From contig JAXLXV010000008.1 of NCBI GenBank assembly GCA_046327745.1, positions 124,001-188,000 of the forward strand: DNA of 64,000 nt. Reading direction: 5' to 3'. Shown here in pieces: positions 27,130-35,576 of this stretch (its first letter is position 1; each line of letters begins with the position of its first letter). The position numbers and the translations under genes were made by a program. A model generated the notes under the pieces. The model worked only from the letters and a program-made list of their open reading frames with translations. It made no database searches and had not been told where the DNA came from. This DNA comes from JABAQJ01 sp046327745. GTDB taxonomy: Bacteria; Gemmatimonadota; Gemmatimonadetes; Gemmatimonadales; Gemmatimonadaceae.

Positions 27130-27189
27130 GGTACCGTATCTCGTTACAAAGCCATCGGGCGTACGGCACACCTAACCCATTACGGTACC
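27130..27189 (+). repeat. 9-bp inverted repeat in the porin leader
   Basis: GGTACCGTA (27130-27138) and TACGGTACC (27181-27189) are perfect complements separated by 42 bp; the second arm ends 5 bases before the likely TTG start. As RNA it could cover the ribosome-binding region; as DNA each arm contains the palindrome GGTACC. Confidence 0.45.
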
Positions 27190-27194
27190 GACCG

Positions 27195-28388
27195 TTGAGA
27201 CACATTTCCCACCTGGTCCTGTCGTTCGCAGTGGCGTCCCTCGCGTTGTCACCCATCACCGGCTCGGCCCAAGACACCACCAAGGTGGCACCGCCGGATA
27301 CAACGCCTCAGGCGGCACCCCCTCCTGCCGCCGCTCCGTCCTTGCCGTTCGCCTTCAGCGGCGTGATGTACGCCAACTTCCAGTACGGTGGCCTGAAGGG
27401 AAACCGCGCGCAGAATCGTTTCGATCTGGACCGCGCTTACCTGAACTTCCGAGCCGGCGCCGGCGAGCATGACAGCGTGCGTGTGACGCTGGACGTGTAC
27501 CAACAGCGCGACACGACCAACAGTGCCTACTATCGTGGGTGGGCCGCTCGCCTCAAGTACGCGTACGTCCAGTACGACTACATCCGCGGCCTGGGCGACG
27601 AACTCAAGGCGAACATCCGGCTTGGCCTGCTGCAAACCGTCGTCATCGAGCGCGAGGAGCAGACGTGGCTGCGCGGTCTGGCCAATGTCGCGATTGAGCA
27701 GAACGGGTTCTTCGCCTCGTCCGACGCCGGCGTCGCCACCACGGTGGCATTCCCCAACAAGCGCGGCGAATTCTACGCCGTCATCTCCAACGGCACCGGC
27801 TACACGTCCCGTGAGCTGGATCGCTTCAAGGACTACGCCGCGCGCCTGACGCTGACCCCCTGGGCGAACTCCGTATCGTACTTCAAGGGTCTCTCGATTT
27901 CCCCTTGGTACTTGAAGGGCGACCGGGCCAGTGATTTTGCCCGGAAGCGTGGCACCGTCCTGGCCGTGAACGACGGACAGCAGCGCGATCGCTATGGGTT
28001 GCTGGTCACCATTCGCGACCCACGCCTGTCGTTAGGTGCGCAGGTGGCTCGGCGCGTCGACATCGTGGAGAGCGCGGACACCACCCGCGACTTAACGCCC
28101 ACGGCGGTCTCGCGAACGGGAAGCGTGACGTCTGTCTATGCCATCGCCAAGCCCCTCCTGTTCATGAACGCAGCACCCGAGTGGCCACTGGGCGTTGTGC
28201 TGCGTATGGATCGAGTCAAGAACAACGTTGACGCTGACCCATGGCAGCGCAACGTGATCGCTGGCCTCTCGTGGGACTTTAACAAGAAGACTTCGGTCTA
28301 TTTCGACGTGCAGGCGCTCCAGCCAAAGAAGGGCAGCACCGCAGCGGACACCCGCACGTTCTACCTGCATGTCATTGCCAATTTCTGA
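27195..28388 (+). CDS. outer-membrane porin, likely phosphate-selective (OprO/OprP-like)
   Basis: 397 aa. Signal peptide (HLVLSFAVASLALSPITGSAQ), a Pro/Ala-rich linker, then a 16-strand-type barrel rich in aromatic girdles and charged strands (GVMYANFQYGGLKG, NRFDLDRAYLNFRAG, DSVRVTLDVYQQRD) and a C-terminal strand FYLHVIANF ending in Phe. No ATG is near the signal peptide; TTG 27195 gives the right N-terminus. It precedes pstS by only 22 bp, so it is probably co-transcribed and supplies phosphate to the periplasm. Phosphate selectivity is inferred from this position. Confidence 0.78.
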   Translation: MRHISHLVLSFAVASLALSPITGSAQDTTKVAPPDTTPQAAPPPAAAPSLPFAFSGVMYANFQYGGLKGNRAQNRFDLDRAYLNFRAGAGEHDSVRVTLDVYQQRDTTNSAYYRGWAARLKYAYVQYDYIRGLGDELKANIRLGLLQTVVIEREEQTWLRGLANVAIEQNGFFASSDAGVATTVAFPNKRGEFYAVISNGTGYTSRELDRFKDYAARLTLTPWANSVSYFKGLSISPWYLKGDRASDFARKRGTVLAVNDGQQRDRYGLLVTIRDPRLSLGAQVARRVDIVESADTTRDLTPTAVSRTGSVTSVYAIAKPLLFMNAAPEWPLGVVLRMDRVKNNVDADPWQRNVIAGLSWDFNKKTSVYFDVQALQPKKGSTAADTRTFYLHVIANF

Positions 28389-28410
28389 ACCAATTGCTCT
28401 CGGAGCTTTC

Positions 28411-29445
28411 ATGATTCGCACGCGACTTCTCGCTACCGCCCTTCTTCTCGCTGGCACCGCTGGTCGCACGCAGGCGCAGGGCGTGGACCTGACGGGCGCC
28501 GGCGCAACATTCCCCAACCCGATCTACTCCAAGTGGTTCTCGACCTATGCCACCAAGCAGGGGGTGAAGATCAACTACCAGTCGATCGGCTCGGGGGGCG
28601 GCATTCGCCAGTTGTCGGAGCAGACGGTCGACTTCGGCGCCACCGATGGGCCGATGTCGGACGACGAGATGGGCAAGGCCAAGGGCGGGCGCATCATCCA
28701 CGTCCCTACCGTCATCGGCGCGGTCGCGATCACCTACAACCTGCCTGGCCTCACGCAACCGTTGAACCTGGACGGCGGCATCGTCGCCGACCTGTTCCTG
28801 GGCAAGATCAAGAAGTGGAATGACTCACGCATCGCCAAGCTGAATCCTGGCGTCGCCATCCCAGACAAGAACGTTCTGGTCGTGCACCGGTCAGACGGCA
28901 GTGGCACCACGTACATCTTCACGGACTACCTCTCCACCGTGAGCAAGGAATGGCTCTCGGGCCCGGGACGGGGCAAGGAAGTGCAGTGGCCGGCGGGACT
29001 CGGCGGCAAGGGAAATGAAGGCGTGGCCGGGCAGGTGCGTCAGCTCGCCGGCTCCGTCGGCTACGTGGAACTGGCGTACGCGCGACAGAACAAGCTGGCC
29101 TACGCCGCGGTGAAGAATGCCTCGGGCGCGTATGTCTTGCCGAGTGTAGAGGCGGCCACCGCTGCGGCCGAGGGCGTGGCGGCGAAGCTCTCGCCAAAGA
29201 GTGATTATCGAATTTCCATCGTGAACGCGCCCGGCGCCAAAGCGTACCCGATCTCCTCGTTCACGTGGATCATCCTGTACCAGCAGCAACCAGACGCCGC
29301 GAAGGGAAAGAAGCTCGTTGATTTCCTGAAGTGGGCGCTAACGACAGGACAGGCGGATGCACCGACGCTCGACTATGCACCATTGCCATCGGTGATGGCC
29401 CAGCGGCTGGTCGAACGTCTCGGTACGGTGAAGGTGGGCGCCTGA
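28411..29445 (+). CDS. pstS: phosphate ABC transporter substrate-binding protein PstS
   Basis: 344-aa periplasmic phosphate-binding protein. Signal peptide (RLLATALLLAGTAGRTQAQ), then the ligand-contact motifs TGAGATFPNPIYSKWF, YQSIGSGGGIRQL, FGATDGPMS and HRSDGSGTTYIFTDYLS. GGAG lies 7 bases before the ATG at 28411; the frame also opens 14 codons earlier, overlapping the porin end. It feeds PstC/PstA and takes part in phosphate sensing. Confidence 0.96.
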   Translation: MIRTRLLATALLLAGTAGRTQAQGVDLTGAGATFPNPIYSKWFSTYATKQGVKINYQSIGSGGGIRQLSEQTVDFGATDGPMSDDEMGKAKGGRIIHVPTVIGAVAITYNLPGLTQPLNLDGGIVADLFLGKIKKWNDSRIAKLNPGVAIPDKNVLVVHRSDGSGTTYIFTDYLSTVSKEWLSGPGRGKEVQWPAGLGGKGNEGVAGQVRQLAGSVGYVELAYARQNKLAYAAVKNASGAYVLPSVEAATAAAEGVAAKLSPKSDYRISIVNAPGAKAYPISSFTWIILYQQQPDAAKGKKLVDFLKWALTTGQADAPTLDYAPLPSVMAQRLVERLGTVKVGA

Positions 29446-29503
29446 GGTCCTTCCGACAGGTTGAACATGTTGCACACATCGCTGGCGCTCACGGCTCCGT
29501 TGC

Positions 29504-30550
29504 GTGGCCCGCACGCGACCTGTCAGCGCGCCTCTCGATGAGGCAGCGGGGTCGCCCGTGCTCGTGAGCCCAACCGCGACGCCGGTCCAAACGACCTCTC
29601 TGGTCGAGGGCGAGAGTTCCATTACGGGCGCCTCCACGGGCGATCGGATCTACCGCGCGCTGACAGTGCTTTTCGCCGCGGCCATTCCACTCCTCCTGAT
29701 CCTGATCGCGGTGGAGGTGCTGCGCGCGGCGTGGCCCGCCCTCTCAACGTTCGGGCTCGGGTTCCTGACGTCGAGCGAATGGGATCCCGTACGGCATCGT
29801 TTTGGCGCGGCCCCGATGATTTTTGGCACCGTGGTCTCGTCCGTCCTGGCCTTGTCGATCGCCACGCCACTGGCGTTAGGCGTGGCCATCTTCCTCTCGG
29901 AATTTGCGCCACGCTGGCTGCGCCAACCGGTGGCATTTCTGGTGGACCTGCTGGCGGCGATTCCGAGTGTGGTGTACGGCCTGTGGGGCCTGGCGGTGCT
30001 GCTGCCAGCCATGCAGGCGACGGTGATGCCCTTTGTGCAAGACACCCTGCACCTGGGCAACACGACGCTGTTCGAGGGTGCCCCGTACGGATACAGCATG
30101 GCATCCGCCGGCCTGATCCTGGCCGTGATGATCCTGCCGTACATCTCCGCCGTGTCGCGTGAGGTCCTGATGGCCGTCCCCCGCTCTCAACGCGAGGCAG
30201 CGCTCGCGTTAGGTGCCACGCGGTGGGAGATGATCCGCGATGCCGTCATTCCTTTCGCCCGCTCGGGGATTGTGGGTGGTGTCATCCTGGGACTGGGGCG
30301 TGCGTTAGGCGAGACGATGGCCGTGACCATGCTCATCGGCAACCGTCACGAGATCTCGGCGTCGCTCTTTGCGCCCGGTTACACCCTGGCCTCGGTCATC
30401 GCCAATGAGTTTGCGGAGGCGACGGGAGACCTGCACGTATCGGCGCTGATGGCCTGTGGCGCGGTGCTCTTTGCGGTCACGCTGGTGGTCAACGCGATCG
30501 CCCGTTGGCTGGTCTGGCGTGTGGCACGGCAGCCGGCGGGGTCACGATGA
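29504..30550 (+). CDS. pstC: phosphate ABC transporter permease PstC
   Basis: 348-aa inner-membrane permease. After a roughly 50-residue cytoplasmic N-terminus come six hydrophobic segments, starting LTVLFAAAIPLLLILIAVEVL; the PstC insertion RHRFGAAPMIFGTVVSSVLAL and the ABC-coupling EAA loop REAALALGATRWEMIRDAVIP are clear. Start GTG 29504 is the longest; an internal GTG near 29558 could also serve. The last bases overlap the pstA start (ATGA). Confidence 0.94.
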   Translation: MARTRPVSAPLDEAAGSPVLVSPTATPVQTTSLVEGESSITGASTGDRIYRALTVLFAAAIPLLLILIAVEVLRAAWPALSTFGLGFLTSSEWDPVRHRFGAAPMIFGTVVSSVLALSIATPLALGVAIFLSEFAPRWLRQPVAFLVDLLAAIPSVVYGLWGLAVLLPAMQATVMPFVQDTLHLGNTTLFEGAPYGYSMASAGLILAVMILPYISAVSREVLMAVPRSQREAALALGATRWEMIRDAVIPFARSGIVGGVILGLGRALGETMAVTMLIGNRHEISASLFAPGYTLASVIANEFAEATGDLHVSALMACGAVLFAVTLVVNAIARWLVWRVARQPAGSR

Positions 30551-31479
30551 CAGCACCGGCTGTGCGCCGTGGCGATTCCGAGCCGAAGATTCGCCGGATC
30601 CAGGGGCAACGTGGCGCTGCCGAGCGTACCCGCCGTTCCCTGTGGCGACGGAAAGGCGTGAACCTGTTGATGCTCACGATCACCTACGTGGCCGCTGCCG
30701 TTGCCGCGCTGCCGTTGGTCTTCATCCTTTGGTACCTGATCAAGCAGGGCATCGGCTCAATCAACGTCGATTTCTTCACGCACATGCCACTGCCCGTCGG
30801 TGAGGCTGGCGGAGGCATGGCCAATGCGATCGTGGGAACACTCACGTTGATCGGCCTGGCGGCGGGCATCGGACTTCCCGTGGGCATCGGCGCTGGGCTG
30901 TACCTAGCCGAGCATCGAGGCGAGCGTTTTGCTACCGGCGTGCGGTTCCTCTCGGATGTGCTGAACGGCTTGCCCTCTATTGTCATGGGCATCTTCGCCT
31001 GGCAATTCCTCGTTCGCCCCATCGGACATTTCTCGGCGATGGCGGGTGGCGTAGCCCTTGGCGCCATGATGATCCCGCTGGTCACCCGGGCCACCGAAGA
31101 GATGATCCTTACCGTGCCCAGCTCACTTCGTGAGGCGGCATTGGCGTTAGGCTACCCGCGCTGGCGCACGTCCATGTCCATCGTGTTGCGCACGGCGCTG
31201 CCCGGTATTGTCACCGGCGCCTTGGTCGCCGTGGCCCGAATCGCCGGCGAGACCGCTCCACTGCTCTTCACGTCGTTCGGCAACCAGTTCTGGTCGCTCG
31301 CTCTGGACCAGCCGATCGCCGCCCTCCCCCTGCAGATCTTCTCGTATGCCATCAGCCCCTACGATGAATGGCACCGCCTGGCCTGGGCCGGCGCCCTCGT
31401 CCTCATCGTCATCGTCCTCGTCATCAGCCTCATCGCCAAGTTCGCCACCGGCGCTCGACCCGCGGGCGGAGGCGACTAA
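30547..31479 (+). CDS. pstA: phosphate ABC transporter permease PstA
   Basis: 310 aa, six membrane segments. PstA features: MANAIVGTLTLIGLAAGIGLP, VRFLSDVLNGLPSIVMGIFA, the EAA loop REAALALGYPRWRTSMSIVL and ARIAGETAPLLFTSFGNQFW. ATG 30547 overlaps the pstC TGA. It pairs with PstC to form the channel. The stop is 1 bp before the GTG of the first pstB. Confidence 0.95.
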   Translation: MTAPAVRRGDSEPKIRRIQGQRGAAERTRRSLWRRKGVNLLMLTITYVAAAVAALPLVFILWYLIKQGIGSINVDFFTHMPLPVGEAGGGMANAIVGTLTLIGLAAGIGLPVGIGAGLYLAEHRGERFATGVRFLSDVLNGLPSIVMGIFAWQFLVRPIGHFSAMAGGVALGAMMIPLVTRATEEMILTVPSSLREAALALGYPRWRTSMSIVLRTALPGIVTGALVAVARIAGETAPLLFTSFGNQFWSLALDQPIAALPLQIFSYAISPYDEWHRLAWAGALVLIVIVLVISLIAKFATGARPAGGGD

Positions 31480-31480
31480 C

Positions 31481-32314
31481 GTGGTCACGCCCCTGACGAC
31501 ACGCGTGCATGTGGAAGGTGACGGTAGCGCGCGGCCGCCGGCCAGCGATGCGCGCGCACGCGTCGCTGTGCGACAGCTGGACGCCTACTACGGCGCCGCC
31601 CGCATTGTCCGCGGCGCACAAATCGACTTTCTGGATGGTCAGGTCACTGCCATCATCGGTCCCTCAGGGTGTGGAAAGTCGACGCTACTACGCTGTCTGA
31701 ACAGAATGCACGAGACGGTGGCCACCGCGCGTGTAGAAGGCGAAGTACTACTGGACGGACAGGACATCTATGCGCGCGGCGTCAGCCCGATTGGCGTGCG
31801 GCGGCACATCGGCATGGTGTTCCAGCGACCCACGCCCTTTCCCACCATGTCCATCCGCGACAACGTTGCGGCCGGGTTTAAGGCGCAGGGGCGCGCCGCG
31901 CCGCCGCGCTCCGAACTCGACGCGATTGTCGAACGGTCCCTGCGGCGCGCTGCCCTGTGGGATGAGGTGAAGGATCGGCTCAAGGAGCCAGCGACCGCGC
32001 TGTCCGGTGGCCAGCAGCAACGCTTATGCATCGCCCGAGCGCTGGCCACCGGCCCTAAGGTGATCCTGCTGGACGAACCGACAGCGTCGCTGGATCCTCT
32101 CAGCACGCAGAAGGTCGAAGAGCTGGTCTACGAACTGCGCGGGAGTGTCACGGTCGTCATCGTCACCCACAACATGCAACAGGCGGCACGCGTCTCCGAT
32201 CGCACGGCGTTCATGCTGACGGGCGAACTGGTGGAGGTGACGGCCACACGCCAGCTCTTCACCGCGCCAGCGGACCCGCGCACCGAGGCATACATCACCG
32301 GTCGCTTCGGATGA
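31481..32314 (+). CDS. pstB: phosphate ABC transporter ATPase PstB, first copy
   Basis: 277-aa ABC ATPase energising PstC/A. Walker A GPSGCGKST, Q-loop GMVFQRPTPFP, the ABC signature LSGGQQQRLCIARALA, Walker B VILLDEPTASLD and the switch His in IVTHNMQQAARVSD, with the PstB-specific ending TEAYITGRFG. GTG start two bases after the pstA stop. It differs from its neighbour mostly in the N-terminus and in an inserted GFKAQGRAAPPRSELD helix region. It overlaps the second pstB by 4 bp. Confidence 0.94.
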   Translation: MVTPLTTRVHVEGDGSARPPASDARARVAVRQLDAYYGAARIVRGAQIDFLDGQVTAIIGPSGCGKSTLLRCLNRMHETVATARVEGEVLLDGQDIYARGVSPIGVRRHIGMVFQRPTPFPTMSIRDNVAAGFKAQGRAAPPRSELDAIVERSLRRAALWDEVKDRLKEPATALSGGQQQRLCIARALATGPKVILLDEPTASLDPLSTQKVEELVYELRGSVTVVIVTHNMQQAARVSDRTAFMLTGELVEVTATRQLFTAPADPRTEAYITGRFG

Positions 32315-33138
32315 CCGTGGCCGAACCCATGAGCATGCCCCCCGCAACGGACATCTCCACCCCCGCTCAGCCGCCGCCCGCAGCACCGGGAACGATTGCC
32401 GCTCGCGACTTCGCCTTCTGGTATGGGCCAAAGCAGGCGTTGCATGACATCTCGCTGGTGCTGCCTCCCCGCACGGTGACCGCCCTCATTGGCCCTTCCG
32501 GATGCGGGAAGTCGACGTTTCTGCGTTCCATTAATCGAATGAACGACCTCATCACCGGCTCGCGCCACACCGGCGAGATCCTGCTCGATGACGAGGACAT
32601 CTACGCCCGATCGATCGACACGGTGCAGCTGCGACAGCGCGTGGGCATGGTCTTTCAACGCTCCAATCCGTTCCCCAAGTCCATCTATGACAACGTCGCC
32701 TATGGCCCCCGCATCAACGGAGGGCGATCGCGCACCGAACTGGACGCCGTCGTGGAGTCCGCCCTACGCCGCGCCGCGCTGTGGGACGAAGTGAAAGACC
32801 GCCTTCGACACAACGCGTTCGGCTTGTCGGGTGGCCAGCAGCAACGACTGTGCATTGCCCGCGCGCTCGCCAACCAGCCGGAAGTCCTCCTCCTGGACGA
32901 GCCCTGCTCCGCCTTGGATCCCATCGCCACGCAGAAGGTCGAAGAGTTACTGTACGAATTGAAGTCGGAACTCACGATCGTCATCGTCACCCACAACCTG
33001 CAACAGGCGGCGCGCGTGTCGGGAATGACGGCATTCTTCTACCTCGGCCGGCTGATCGAGTACGATGCCACAGAGCGCCTCTTCACCAGTCCGCGCGAAG
33101 AACGCACCGAGGCGTACATCACCGGGAGGTTCGGATGA
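32311..33138 (+). CDS. pstB: phosphate ABC transporter ATPase PstB, second copy
   Basis: 275 aa. All ABC motifs intact: GPSGCGKST, GMVFQRSNPFPKSIYDNVAYG (the canonical PstB Q-loop), LSGGQQQRLCIARALA, VLLLDEPCSALD and IVTHNLQQAARVSGMTAFFY. It is closer to textbook PstB than the first copy. A Pro-rich N-terminus precedes the core. Both copies keep Walker and signature residues, so a heterodimer or alternative homodimers are possible. ATGA overlaps link it to the first pstB and to phoU. Confidence 0.94.
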   Translation: MTVAEPMSMPPATDISTPAQPPPAAPGTIAARDFAFWYGPKQALHDISLVLPPRTVTALIGPSGCGKSTFLRSINRMNDLITGSRHTGEILLDDEDIYARSIDTVQLRQRVGMVFQRSNPFPKSIYDNVAYGPRINGGRSRTELDAVVESALRRAALWDEVKDRLRHNAFGLSGGQQQRLCIARALANQPEVLLLDEPCSALDPIATQKVEELLYELKSELTIVIVTHNLQQAARVSGMTAFFYLGRLIEYDATERLFTSPREERTEAYITGRFG

Positions 33139-33851
33139 GTCCAGCCGAAAGCGTCGGCTTCCGCCATTTCCACGAGCAACTCGCCGCTCTCAAGCAACGG
33201 CTGCTGGACATGTCGGCCCGCTCCGAGGAGCTGGTAGACATTTCCGTGGACGCTTTGCTGACACGGGACAAGGACAAGGCTGACGCGGTTATCCGTGGGG
33301 ATCGGGAAGTGGACCAGCTGGAAGTGGAAGTGGAGCAACTAGCCTTGGAGCTGCTGGCCCTGCAGCAGCCGATGGCCCGGGACCTCCGCTTCCTGATCAG
33401 CGCCATCAAGATCTCGTCCGACCTGGAGCGAGTTGGGGACCACGCGGTGAACATCGCCCAGTCGGCCCTGCGCCTCATTGCCCTGCGGTCATCGGTGATG
33501 ATCGATCCAGCCATCGAGGACATGGCCCGCCGGGCACGCCGGATGCTCAGCGACGCGCTGGATGCTTTTGTTCGGGCCGACGGCGCCATGGGACGTGAGG
33601 TCTGCCGCGCCGACGATGCGGTCGACGCTTTGCACGACTCGATGTTCCGAGTATTGTTGACACATATGATGGCCGATCCCCGAACGATCAATCCGTCGCT
33701 GGAACTGCTGCTCGTCAGCCGCAACCTCGAGCGGGTGGCTGACCTGGCGACGAACATCGCCGAGGATGCCGTCTTCCTGGCTGAGGGGAAGTCCATCAAG
33801 CACCGCGCCGAAATGGACGCCCCGACGGCGACCTCCCGCAGCGCCGGATAA
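33135..33851 (+). CDS. phoU: phosphate-specific transport system accessory protein PhoU
   Basis: 238-aa all-helical protein made of two PhoU repeats, each with an E/DxxxD-type metal motif: KISSDLERVGDHAVNIAQSA (repeat 1) and VSRNLERVADLATNIAEDAV (repeat 2). It links Pst transport to PhoR and represses the Pho response under phosphate excess. ATG 33135 overlaps the second pstB stop; the longer open frame upstream is an out-of-frame read of that pstB. Confidence 0.95.
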   Translation: MSPAESVGFRHFHEQLAALKQRLLDMSARSEELVDISVDALLTRDKDKADAVIRGDREVDQLEVEVEQLALELLALQQPMARDLRFLISAIKISSDLERVGDHAVNIAQSALRLIALRSSVMIDPAIEDMARRARRMLSDALDAFVRADGAMGREVCRADDAVDALHDSMFRVLLTHMMADPRTINPSLELLLVSRNLERVADLATNIAEDAVFLAEGKSIKHRAEMDAPTATSRSAG

Positions 33852-33855
33852 CGGG

Positions 33856-35463
33856 ATGAGCGCGCGGGCGCACGTGCTGGATATTTCCACCAAGACGCCC
33901 GCCGCGGACAAGCGGCAGCGGCTCGCCGCCATCGACATCGGATCCAACTCCATCCGGCAGATCATCGCCGACGTGACGCCTTCGGGTGAAATCCTCGTCG
34001 TCGACGAAATGAAGGCGGCGCCCCGACTGGGCGCTGGCCTGGACAAACATGCCAAGCTGAGTGAAGGCTCCATGCGGCACGCCTTGGAGGCGATCGGCCG
34101 CATGGCCACACTAGCCCGCCAAATGGGCGTGTCGCGCGTGGACGCCGTGGCAACCAGCGCCGTCCGCGACGCCGCGAATCGGCGGGACTTCCTGGACCGT
34201 GTCCGCCGGGAAGCCGGTATTCGCGTACGATTGCTGGACGGTGAGGATGAGGCCCGGCTTTCCTTCCTGTCCGCGCTCGCCCATTTCGACCTTGGCATCG
34301 GGCGCGCCGTGGTCATGGATATTGGCGGCGGATCGTTGGAACTGGCGATGAGCGCCGACGGCTTGATCGAGCGACTGGTATCCCTGCCCTACGGCGCCAT
34401 TCGCATGACCGAGCAATTTCTCGGCAACCGCCCAACGCGCAAGGACGTGCGCAAGCTGCGGGCGCATGTGCGAGATGAAATCCGGAAGGCTCTTCCCGTC
34501 CGCGACTGGCGGGGCGCGCAGGTGATCGGCTCCGGTGGCACCTTCACGAACCTGGCCGGGATGCACCTGTATCGGCAGGGCTTTCCGTCCGCCGTGGGCA
34601 AGGTGCATGGCACCCAGGTACCGCGCGAAGAACTGGAGCACATCATCGACCTGCTGCAGGATGCGTCCCCCGCCGACCGCGCGCTCATTCGCGGATTGAA
34701 CGCCGGCCGGGCGGATATCATCCTCGGCGGCTTGGCGGTCGCCGCCGAGGTCATGGCGCGCGTCGAGGGGCGTCAGCTGACAATCTCGGGGTACGGCATA
34801 CGCGAGGGAATGCTCCTGGAGCGCGCGCGCATCGTGCCACAGGCCGCCGATCCTGGCGAAGCGCGAGAGCGCAGCGTGCGCGCCTTTGCCGAGAAGTGTC
34901 ATTACGAAGTGCCCCACGCTCAGCAGGTGCAACGCATCGCGCTGCAACTGTTCGATGCCATCGGGCCGCGATTGGGATGTGAGCCAGCCGACCGACAGAC
35001 ACTGGCCGACGCGGCGCTTTTGCACGACGTCGGTTACCACATCAACTACGAGGGGCATCACAAGCACTCGTTGCACTTGATCATGCATGCGGATCTGCTG
35101 GGCGTGCCGCCAGACGAACAGACGGTGATGGCGCACGTAGCGCGGTACCACCGTGGCGCGGTGCCCCGCCGTTCGCACGCGCCGTATGGCACACTGGATC
35201 GCGCGACGCGTCGCCGCATCAAGCGGCTCGCCGCCCTGCTCCGGATCGCCGACGGCTTCGACCGCGGCCACGTGGGGGCGGTGCAGCGCGTGAAGGTGCG
35301 ATGGCTGGACCGCGCGTTGCGGTTGACGGTCGTGCCGAACCCGCGCGCTCGATCGATCCGCCTGGAATTGTGGGGAGCGAACCGGAAGGCGGCCTTGCTG
35401 TCGTCGCTCGCGGGGATCCCCGTCGAGGTGGTTGCTCCCGACGGGACGGTCGTCGAGGACTAA
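33856..35463 (+). CDS. ppx: Ppx/GppA family exopolyphosphatase with HD-like C-terminal domain
   Basis: 535 aa. The N-terminal ASKHA phosphatase domain has AAIDIGSNSIRQIIADV (phosphate-1 loop), DAVATSAVRDAANR and AVVMDIGGGSLEL (phosphate-2). The C-terminal HD domain includes DAALLHDVGYHINYEGHHKH and HVARYHRGAVPRRSH. It removes terminal phosphates from polyphosphate and possibly hydrolyses pppGpp; the family alone does not separate Ppx from GppA, but the pst/phoU/ppk neighbourhood favours Ppx. ATG is 4 bp after the phoU stop, so it ends the pst operon. Confidence 0.9.
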   Translation: MSARAHVLDISTKTPAADKRQRLAAIDIGSNSIRQIIADVTPSGEILVVDEMKAAPRLGAGLDKHAKLSEGSMRHALEAIGRMATLARQMGVSRVDAVATSAVRDAANRRDFLDRVRREAGIRVRLLDGEDEARLSFLSALAHFDLGIGRAVVMDIGGGSLELAMSADGLIERLVSLPYGAIRMTEQFLGNRPTRKDVRKLRAHVRDEIRKALPVRDWRGAQVIGSGGTFTNLAGMHLYRQGFPSAVGKVHGTQVPREELEHIIDLLQDASPADRALIRGLNAGRADIILGGLAVAAEVMARVEGRQLTISGYGIREGMLLERARIVPQAADPGEARERSVRAFAEKCHYEVPHAQQVQRIALQLFDAIGPRLGCEPADRQTLADAALLHDVGYHINYEGHHKHSLHLIMHADLLGVPPDEQTVMAHVARYHRGAVPRRSHAPYGTLDRATRRRIKRLAALLRIADGFDRGHVGAVQRVKVRWLDRALRLTVVPNPRARSIRLELWGANRKAALLSSLAGIPVEVVAPDGTVVED

Positions 35464-35505
35464 GGGACGGCACCGGCAGTTGCATCACGCGGTAGATGCA
35501 TGGCA

Positions 35506-35529
35506 GAAGCACCACGTCCCACGTGCTTC
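35506..35529. terminator. hairpin between convergent ppx and ppk
   Basis: GAAGCAC (35506-35512) and GTGCTTC (35523-35529) form a 7-bp stem, extendable through inner ACGT pairs, in the 113-bp gap between the two stop codons. No long T-tract on either strand; a weak bidirectional terminator at best. Confidence 0.35.
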
Positions 35530-35576
35530 ATCGGCACCGAACTGTCTGTGCGCGGGCGTCGCCGCAGGTCCTGAAC

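Noticed and set aside
34111..35271. 386-aa open frame antisense to ppx
   Set aside because: Shadow of the Ppx reading frame; composition is His/Gln/Arg-skewed and not protein-like.
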